In this document: positions 57,283 through 64,000 of the stretch, piece after piece
Layout of the letters: each line of letters opens with the position of its first letter
How positions within the stretch are numbered: the first letter of the stretch is position 1
Source: Adiantum capillus-veneris
Lineage: Eukaryota; Streptophyta; Polypodiopsida; Polypodiales; Pteridaceae
Length of the DNA stretch: 64,000 bases
NCBI GenBank assembly: GCA_014529385.2
Contig: CM043957.1
Location: 65,762,003-65,826,002 of the forward strand
Direction of reading: 5' to 3'
Notes under the pieces: generated by a model
The model's database searches: none
Told to the model about the DNA's origin: nothing
What the model saw: the letters and a program-made list of their open reading frames with translations, nothing else
Position numbers and translations under genes: made by a program

Positions 57283-57924
57283 GTTGTACCTACTCATGTG
57301 CATCAATTTAATCAATAAGTTGGGTGCAAATCGCGGGTCAAAACTCTCTTGAGTCTCTCCAATTCACGCTTGGCAACCTCATCTCGTTTGGTTTAAGGTG
57401 ACACGTTTTCATTTTGAGATTCTTTTGTAGTATCTGCTTGTATGTGACTCAAGAGATCTTGTGTTTGTTTTTGTTGCTTGGGAAAACATTATAAGAGGGT
57501 TGTATAGTGAGAGGTCTCCCATAACCCTAAGATAATGTGTAGACTGCAACATCATCAAACTAAATCGTGTCTCTTAACTCTCCTCCAAGCTGTTCATACA
57601 CCCACGTCAATCATTAAAATTGAAGCTAAATTCTTGCACAAAGATCTCTCTCGTTTTGTGTGTGTGTGTTTGGTGTGTGTATTTGTAGCATTTAAATTAG
57701 TGATAGTGTACCCTTCCTTCTCGCTTGTATTGCTAAGGGATTCTCCTCTTTTGCGTCCTAGTTCGCTCTCTAACTAGGTGGTGCCCCTATCTTGTTTGGG
57801 TTTGGTTGTGGGTTGGTTGTTGTGTTGTGCTTGTGGATGCCCCTAGCCCCAATTGAGCAGCACGGGAGCCTTGAGGGGTGTTTAGAGGTCGCCTCTCTTG
57901 TTGCCTGCCGGACCGCCTCAATTT

Positions 57925-57944
57925 TGGTGCCCCCACGAAGGACG
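57925..57944 (+). promoter_or_regulatory. Primer-binding site of element F
   Basis: TGGTGCCCCCACGAAGGA begins five bases after the LTR end. TGGTGCCCCCAC is shared with element D (25701, minus strand). The complementary tRNA was not identified. Confidence 0.65.
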
Positions 57945-57996
57945 GCTTGTGTATGTTTTGTGTAGGCTCAACCTTTAGCATAATCAAGTAGCTTGC

Positions 57997-58209
57997 ATGA
58001 ATCACGAGAATTTGTATGATCCTTTTATTCCCATTGCAAGGCAAAAGGTGCACATAATTGTTAGTACTAAGTTACAATTTCAACGAGTAATTCGTAGAAT
58101 TTTGGGCCCTCGTAGGTTGGCCGAGATAAACGCTTCAAGAAATTCTTTTATTTTGCCTCTTATTAGGTACGACCTTAGTTTGGATGTTTATATTTTTGTT
58201 TTGTTTTAA
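57997..58209 (+). CDS. Small duplicated leader ORF 1 of element F
   Basis: A 70-codon frame between PBS and gag. From residue 17 it reads KVHIIVSTKLQFQRV..., ILGPRRLAEINAS, ILPLIRYDLSLDVYIFVLF, and ends at TAA. The next small frame (58231) aligns with it position by position over about 54 residues. No known family; the aliphatic C-terminus could be a beta-hairpin or a membrane-proximal segment. Whether it is translated is unknown. Confidence 0.45.
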   Translation: MNHENLYDPFIPIARQKVHIIVSTKLQFQRVIRRILGPRRLAEINASRNSFILPLIRYDLSLDVYIFVLF

Positions 58210-58230
58210 GAATTAGGTCATGCATAGACC

Positions 58231-58413
58231 ATGGATACTCCACACATTAGAGTAAACATTGCAATTAGTAGAAAAATCCATTTTCAACAACGTATGGTGT
58301 TCATGTTTGGTGCCCAAAGAGTAGGAGAAATTCTCGTGTCACCAAACCCTGTCATCCTAACTCTTATTGATTATCATAGGTCATTTGATGTGAATATTTT
58401 TATTTTGTTGTAG
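58231..58413 (+). CDS. Small duplicated leader ORF 2 of element F
   Basis: 60 codons: RVNIAISRKIHFQQR, FGAQRVGEILVSPNPVILTL and DYHRSFDVNIFILL, then TAG. Pairs with the frame at 57997: the shared positions include FQ, G-R, EI, S-N, IL-LI-Y, S-DV-IF-L. The paired segments are 204 nt apart, a multiple of three. Confidence 0.45.
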   Translation: MDTPHIRVNIAISRKIHFQQRMVFMFGAQRVGEILVSPNPVILTLIDYHRSFDVNIFILL

Positions 58414-58456
58414 AATAGATCACAATTTAGAAAATATTATTGAAAAAAACAAAAAC

Positions 58457-59629
58457 GTGCGTCACTTTGGAATCAATTCAATGGAGAGCCAACGCCAAAT
58501 GTCTAGATATCCTCTTTTCTTTGGAGAGCCTGGAGAGGATGCAGAATTATTTTTGGCGAATTTCAAGATGTCTTGCCGTATCAAGAGGATAGTAACTGAT
58601 CAAGAACATGTAGAAACGTTTGAGGTGGTCCTGAGGAAAGATACTAGCACTTGGTTTGACTCTTTGCCTGAGAAAGTTAAGGGGAATTACAAAGAAGTTT
58701 TGTATCGTTTCAAGAAATACTTCTTTGATCCCCAAAACACTCAAAAACTATGGCAAGACATTGTTTCTCATAAGCAAAAAGACTTAGATGGCTACTACTT
58801 GTACAAGCAAGAGTTTCTATGTCTTTGGGCTGTATGGGTGAGAAATGTTGCTAACCCTGGTGATGGTGCAAAGTTCCTAAAGAAGGAGAGGTTCATAGCC
58901 GGGCTCTTTCCTGACCTTGAGGTAAAAGTTGAGGCGGGTGCACCCGCTACCTTTGATGCAGCTTAAACTAGGACTGTTGAGAAATATAGGAGACTCAAGT
59001 GCTTAAGGGGGGAGGTTCCAATAGAAGGTCCTAGACCCAAAGGTAAGTCACAAGCATCAACATCTATGGAGCTTCCTGAGGTAACGGTGGAAGTGATTGA
59101 GAAGTTAAATGAATCTTTAAGAAGCCTGTCAATTCACCTTGCACAAGCTGTAGGTCCAAAGGGACAAGCAAAGAAGTCTGAAGAGCAAGATTCACGACCT
59201 AGGAGAATCTTGCAATGTTGGAATTGCGGTGAGTCTGGACATGGGATGTATAATTGTCCTTGGCCCCGTGGGGATCCAGGGAGACCTAACTTGAATTACT
59301 CAGTGATGAATGCAGGTGAAGGAACTAGTCAGCAACCACGGCTTCTACAAAGGCCAAATGGAGCAAGACCACCTCCACAAGGAGTGGAAGGAGTTTCACC
59401 TTTGCCAGACCCAAACGTGGATGTGGTAGAGGTGACAAATTCAAGAGAGGTTGACATGGAAGAAAATGGCATTAAGCGTGGCCAAGGGAAAGGTAAGGAG
59501 AAAGAAGGAGTTACATCACAAAGTGACCATGGACGAGAAAAGAAGGCAAAGGAGACCAAGGAAGCTAAGAGGACTCGACGTCGTATCAACCTCCAAGTCT
59601 TCCCTCTTGGACATGGAATGGCTCCATAA
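58457..59629 (+). pseudogene. gag of element F
   Basis: One frame with one internal TAA (58964-58966). Capsid part MSRYPLFFGEPGEDAELFLA, TSTWFDSLPEKVKGNYKEVL and LYKQEFLCLWAVWV. After the stop the same frame continues to the knuckle CWNCGESGHGMYNC (CX2CX4HX4C, about 59215-59256) and a basic, Pro/Lys-rich C-terminus ending TAA at 59627-59629. The pol frame follows in the same phase with only that codon between, so an intact relative would probably make one gag-pol protein. Confidence 0.85.
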
Positions 59630-61531
59630 AACTTGTTGGAAGACATGAGAGGTAAGGGTCCTGATATCTCATGGCCTCAGTTTCTTGCATTATGTCCACA
59701 AGTTGGGAGGGATTTAACAAAGGCAGTTAGCACGAGGAGAAAGGTAAAAGAGAGTGTGCCTGTTGTAAAAATTACACAAGCTGAAATGAATGAGGATATT
59801 ACACCTGTGATAGATTGTTATATCAAGGGAAGATTGGTTAGGAAAGGTCTAGTGGATGGGGGTGCACAAATTTGCGTCATGACAGAGGGGCTCATGCAAA
59901 GACTAGGCATGCACATCCATGAGACACCTGAAATTAAAGTCAATATGGCAAACAATAGCAAGGCTTGGTGCGTAGTCATTTGTAAAAATGTTTTTGTGGA
60001 GGCCTTTGGCATTAAGAAGGCAGTGGATTTCTATGTCATGTCTACCAACGGAAATGGTTACTCATTTATCCTAGGAAGACCATGGCTAATGAAAATGCGA
60101 TCTTTGCAGGATTGGGAGAGTGTAAAGCTAATTTGCAGGAATGACAATCATAAGAAGGTTTTTTTTGACATGAAGGAGCAACACCAAGAGGAGCTCCATG
60201 AAGAATCATCTCAAAGTGAGACGGAGGAAGGCTGGACCGATAGCACTTCAGAAGGAGAAAGTAGCGGCAGCATTACTGAAGAGGAGTCTTCCATTGAAGT
60301 CATGGGGGTAAGGTTTAAGCAAAACAACCAAGAGACCTCTTGCCCAAATTTGGAAGAGGTAGGTTCCGAAGAGAACCAAAAAATGGAAGATGAAAGAATG
60401 CTAGAAGGTATGCTATCTACAACACTTACAAAAGATGAAAGAGAGGAGTTCAAATGTGTGCTAAGGAAGTTTCCTAGGCTTTTTGCTAAAGACTACACCG
60501 ACGTGCGTGGGGTAGATGTTGTTCAACACAAGATTGAGTTAAAGCCTGAGGCCACACCTAAAGCTCAAAAGCTACGAAGGCTAGGAGTTATAAAGGAGCA
60601 GGCTCTACTCAAGGAGGTTAGAAAGCTTCTAGCAGCAGGTTTCATTTATCCAGTGGAGAATTCAGAGTGGGTCTCTCCCGTTGTTGTCACTCCTAAGAAA
60701 AACGGCAAGTGGAGGGTGTGTGTGGATTACCGTCCACTCAATGAGGCAACAAAAAGAGATCACTTTCCCCTTCCATTTCATGATGAGATACTAAATGAGG
60801 TAGCTGGGCATGAGAAGTACACTGTGTGTGATGGCTACTTGGGTTACTTTCAAATAGGTATCGCATTGGAAGATCAGTTGAAAACAACCCTCATCACTCC
60901 TTGGGGTTGTTATGCTTTTAGAGTCATGCCATTTGGCCTGACAAATGCTCCTGCAACTTTCCAACGCTTCATGAACATGGTGTTTCAAGAATTCTTTGGA
61001 AAGTCCATTAGGGTTTTTATTGATGATTTTTGCATTTATAGCTCAAAATCATTACATCTACAAAGGGTAGAAGAAGGTTTAAAGAAGCTCTACGACATGG
61101 GAGGTCAACTCAACCCCAACAAGTGTCATATAGGTGAGGATGAAGTGATCTTGCTTGGTCACAAGGTTTCCTATAAAGGCATTGATGTGGATCCTTCAAA
61201 GGCAAAGGCTCTTATTGAGCTCCCATCACCCAAGAATCTCAAAGAGGTCATCTCATTCATTCAAAAGGTGAAGTATATGTCACATTTTATTCACTTAGCT
61301 TCGGAGTTGCTTCATCCTTTGCAAAAGTTGACACAACAAGTAGAATTTGCATGGTCTGATGAGCTTGAAGAGTACTTTTGTAACATTAAATTCATTTTGT
61401 CAGAGCTACCAACACTCATGACTCCTTGTTGGGAGTACACATTCTTTGTTAGCTCTAGTGTTGGAAGGGAAACAATTAGGGCTGTGTTGCTACAACAAGA
61501 TCCCCACAGTACCAGGATACGACCCATCTAA
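59630..61531 (+). pseudogene. pol part 1 of element F: protease, RT, first RNase H
   Basis: First ATG is 59645, in phase with gag. Protease: GLVDGGAQICVMTEGLMQRL and FILGRPWL (about 59845-60090); the catalytic DSG/DTG is DGG. An acidic linker follows, then RT with WVSPVVVTPKKNGKWRVCVDYRPL, quoted here only in its landmark parts KKNGKWRVCVDYRPLN, TPWGCYAFRVMPFGLTNAPA and the catalytic VFIDDFCIYS (IDD near 61019-61027; YxDD is FIDD). The first RNase H starts FFVSSSVGRETIRAVLLQQD; its DAS is SSS, so it is degenerate. Stop at 61529 with the frame continuing (FASRVMNALERGYTEAELMM) to 61667. Confidence 0.88.
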
Positions 61532-61669
61532 TTTGCTAGTAGGGTCATGAATGCTTTGGAGAGAGGCTACACAGAAGCAGAACTCATGATGCTTTCTCTC
61601 ATGTTTGCGGTGAGAAAGTTTAGATCCTACCTGCTACCAAAACCTTTTGTAATTCTCACTGCATAAAAT

Positions 61670-62290
61670 TTGTTCCCTTGGGTGTCATCTCAAATGAATC
61701 TTAGTACTAGGATCTCAAAGTGGATTATAGAGTTGCAAGATTTCCAATACTCTTTCAAGGTAGAAGATAGTGTGCGTGCACAATTGGCAGGGATTCTCAC
61801 TTATAGGGTACATGAGAGAGAAATTAAGGTGCCTGAAGTAAAGACCCTACCATTGCCACCACCAAAAAATATTCCTAATGCTTTTACCTTGTTCTTTGAT
61901 GGAGCTTTTCGACGAGCCACAGGAAAAGCAGGGGGAGGGCTAGTGTTGCTCAACCCAAGTGGAGAGGTGGTCATGAAAGAGAAGGTCAATCTACCAAGTT
62001 CAACTAGCAACAATGAAGTAGAATACGACACACTACTTCATGGTTTAAAGATATGCATTGACCAAGGTATAGAACGTCTCATGGTAAAGGGAGATGCACT
62101 TCTCATTGTGAAGCAGATTTTAGGCATTTGGGCATGCAAGAATGAAAACCTAAGGACAAAAGTTCATGCCATTCATAGGTTGTTTAATCAGTTTGAAGAA
62201 GTGCAACTATATCATATTCCTAGGAGACAAAATGAAGATGCCGATTTACTTGCACAACAAGCAGTTACATGTGTTGAGAAAGAAGTGTAG
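61670..62290 (+). pseudogene. Second (plant-type) RNase H of element F
   Basis: After a linker (KTLPLPPPKNIPNAF): FTLFFDGAFRRATGKAGGGL, NNEVEYDTLLHGLKICID, LMVKGDALLIVKQILG and RRQNEDADLLAQQA. These supply the Asp, Glu, Asp, Asp positions of an RNase HI of the plant/archaeal type, apparently all kept. Known: in Tat/Ogre elements this second domain is thought to take over from a weakened first RNase H, which fits the decay of the first one here. Stop TAG at 62288. Confidence 0.85.
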
Positions 62291-62522
62291 GTCATCATGG
62301 TGACAACTGCTGTGAAGCAACCAAGATACCAGGGATTGGAGTCATTGACTCTCATTATTGGCTACATTTTGGAGGGTGAGTTTCCACAAGACTTCACAAA
62401 GGCTTAGAAGAGGAGACTCATGAAGAAGGCAAGCGCGTATCTCTTCTTAGAAGGATCCCTCTACCAAAGAGGGAAGGATCAAGTGTGCAACTATTGAGGA
62501 GATCCCAGCCATTCTAAAAGGT

Positions 62523-63293
62523 TTGCATGAAGAAACATGTGGTGGTCATTTTTCCCAAGAATTAATTGTGAAGAAGATTTTGCTTGCGGGGTATGTTTGG
62601 CCAAGTCTACATGTGGATGTCCAACATTGGTGTAAAAGTTGTCACAATTGTCAGGTAAATGGGAATAGAAGATTGGTTTATGGTCCAAGGCAAATCATGC
62701 TTGCAAATGGACCCTTTGAAAAGTGGGGCATTGATGCTATGGGTCCTCTGCCTAGGACAAAAAATGGTAAACTCTACATTCTAGTGGCTGTAGACTATAT
62801 GACTAGGTGGGTGGAAGCACAAAGTGTGGCAAAAGTAAACGAGAGGACAGTGAGCAAATTCGTCTACACTCACATTTGTTGTAGATTTGACACACCTTTG
62901 GAGATTGTTTCTGATAATGGTCCAGAGTTTAGGAAGGGCTTGCTCACAGAAGTCTGTGAAGAACTTCACATTCTACATCGTCACAGTACACCCTACTATC
63001 CCCAGTCAAATGGTATGGTAGAAAAAGCTAATGGTGTCATTACAGGCATCATTAGAAAGATGGTGAGAAACAAGACAAAGTTGTGGGATGACTTCTTGGA
63101 TGGTGCCTTGTGGGCGTATCGAACCACATATAGGGAAGCCACGGAGTTTACACCATTTCACCTGGTCTATGGTCAAGAGGCTTTAAAACCAATTGAGCTC
63201 AACATTCCAACAATGCTACTTCATGGCAAAGCAGCACAAGATGATCAAGAAGCATGGATGGATCGACTTCTTACCTTAGTTGAGGGAGCTTGA
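62523..63293 (+). pseudogene. Integrase of element F
   Basis: Zinc finger HEETCGGHFS...CKSCHNCQVN (HHCC). Catalytic core: WGIDAMGPLPRTKNGKLYIL (Asp 1), EIVSDNGPEFRKG (Asp 2) and YYPQSNGMVEKANGVITG (Glu). LWAYRTTYREATEFTPFHLV and VYGQEALKPIELNIPT follow. The frame differs from pol part 1, with the shift near 62480. Ends at TGA 63291-63293. Confidence 0.88.
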
Positions 63294-63733
63294 GTGGAAA
63301 AGAGAAGCAGCATACGAGTGCTACAAGAGAAAAGCTACGCAAGTGAAAGAAAAGCTCGACAAGAAACTAAAGGACAAAGGCATCAAGGTATGACAATCGA
63401 CTCGATAATCGTTTTGATGCCAAATTTGAAACTAGATGGCAGGGGCCATACATAGTAAAAAAGGCTTTCAACTCAAGTTACTATCAGCTTACGGACTTGA
63501 ATGGGAAAGATCACTCCAAGAAGGTAAACGGGTTTCGCTTGAAGCCTTATTTGAGTCGCCTTCTACCAAAGGGTCTACCAAAGATCTGTCAAAAGGCAGC
63601 TATCTCATGTAAGTATTGCTCCATGAAGCATGAATGTAACTCCAGTCAAAATTCCGAGGGGCCAAACAATGAAGATCTTGTCAAGGACTCTGAAGTACTC
63701 TCTTTGGAAAAGATGCTTTATGATGGTACATGA
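63294..63733 (+). pseudogene. C-terminal integrase part of element F
   Basis: Shifted frames give WKREAAYECYKRKATQVKEK, then FDAKFETRWQGPYIVKKAFN and YYQLTDLNGKDHSKKVNGFR, the barrel usual at the end of gypsy integrases, and a Ser/Cys tail ending TGA (63731-63733). A few codons around the GDLVL position appear lost near 63395. Polypurine tract and 3' LTR follow at once. Confidence 0.75.
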
Positions 63734-63747
63734 ATATACCATCATCC

Positions 63748-63761
63748 TGGGGGAGGGCTAA
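63748..63761 (+). promoter_or_regulatory. Polypurine tract of element F
   Basis: GGGGGAGGGCTAA directly before TGATAGCC of the 3' LTR. Confidence 0.75.
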
Positions 63762-64000
63762 TGATAGCCATTTTTCGGCTATTCAAAATTTTCATAGTGA
63801 GCTACCTCACCCACCAAATTCATCCAAACACTATGGCTATCCCTACCATTTCACTGTATATAAGTGTGTGTGAGTTAGGGGACTTTTTCCATATTTTCTT
63901 AAAAACCCTCAATTAGCTAGTCACTGGGCTAGTTGAGCCAAAAAAAAAAAAAAAGGTATATTATGGCCTCTTTGTGTGTAAATATTTCATTATATATATG
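63762..64000 (+). repeat. 3' LTR of element F, first 239 bp
   Basis: Matches 55243 onward with few substitutions (for example ATTTTCATAG for ATTGTCATAG) and an A-run in place of AATTAAAAAATAATT near 63940. The window ends before its 3' end, so the target duplication (left side TGTGA, 55238-55242) cannot be checked here. Confidence 0.88.

Larger units (their letters stand above)
55243..57920 (+). repeat. 5' LTR of element F
   Basis: Starts TGATAGCCATTTTTCGGC, repeated at 63762. The end is set at ...CCGCCTCA (57920), five bases before the PBS-like TGGTGCC. A TATA box (TATAAATAG, 57050-57058) sits in the last third, as expected for a U3/R boundary. About 2.7 kb, long but normal for this lineage. 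The end is inferred because the 3' copy is cut at 64000. Confidence 0.75.
55243..64000 (+). mobile_element. Element F: Tat/Ogre-type Ty3/gypsy retrotransposon, 3' LTR cut by window end
   Basis: 5' LTR 55243-57920; PBS 57925; two small duplicated frames; gag; protease; RT; RNase H; a second RNase H; integrase; polypurine tract 63748-63761; then the 3' LTR from 63762 (TGATAGCC, matching 55243 onward) to the window end. Known: an extra plant-type RNase H before integrase marks the Tat/Ogre lineage of gypsy. Stops (58964, 59627, 61529, 61667, 62288, 62405) and a frameshift near 62480 make this copy inactive. It lies inside the RT of an older gypsy fragment, so it is the younger insertion. Confidence 0.9.

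Noticed and set aside
60211-60453. Minus-strand Ser-rich frame in element F
   Set aside because: Antisense to the acidic linker between protease and RT.

Overview
This window reads as nuclear DNA of a land plant with a large, repeat-rich genome. Copia and Ty3/gypsy LTR retrotransposons dominate, including a Tat/Ogre-type gypsy element with two RNase H domains, a layout known from plants. Host-like genes are broken by introns with ordinary GT...AG borders, and tandem repeats, foldback DNA and long-TIR elements are frequent. The species cannot be named from sequence alone; I see no bacterial or organellar signature, no tRNA or rRNA gene and no CRISPR array. Nearly every coding unit carries stops or frameshifts.

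Layout. 1-4.7 kb: C-terminal half of a degenerate multi-exon gene (copy A) with a class-beta DNA methyltransferase-like core and an acidic tail. 4.8-7.1 kb: two FCP1/NIF-like HAD phosphatase pseudogenes. 7.5-10.7 kb: truncated copia element on the minus strand. 10.8-12.4 kb: gypsy gag fragment. 13.7-14.9 kb: unrecognised multi-exon gene. 15.1-18.7 kb: LTR element C, non-autonomous, flanked by AATCA duplications. 18.7-20.9 kb: a minus-strand five-exon gene joining a complete-looking histone H3 amino end and histone fold to a Ulp1 (C48) protease domain and a basic tail, with a ~106-bp minisatellite upstream. 21.5-27.7 kb: LTR element D, minus, gag only. 27.9-28.9 kb: ~180-bp satellite. 29.9-37.3 kb: minus-strand ParB-like/methyltransferase gene (copy B), split by a 3.2-kb long-TIR element. 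37.4-38.5 kb: AT-rich DNA and foldback hairpins. 38.5-41.4 kb: transposase-like pseudogene. 41.5-44.3 kb: a second satellite-like block sharing its core with the first. 44.3-46.9 kb: third ParB/methyltransferase copy (copy C). 47.4-50.4 kb: internally deleted copia element E, flanked by TCATG. 51.4-55.2 kb: gypsy integrase (minus) and gag-protease-RT (plus) fragments. 55.2-64.0 kb: Tat-type gypsy element F, inserted into the RT of the preceding fragment; its 3' LTR runs off the window.

Most interesting. First, three separate copies in 64 kb of a spliced gene that joins a ParB-like DGNHR/DGQHS motif to a methyltransferase-like fold. All three show DF where the catalytic DPPY motif would be. 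Second, the histone H3-Ulp1 chimera, in which codons read continuously across most splice sites. Both are eukaryotic in structure and neither matches a plant gene family that I can name. Functional statements are inference from motifs; no alignment or search was run.
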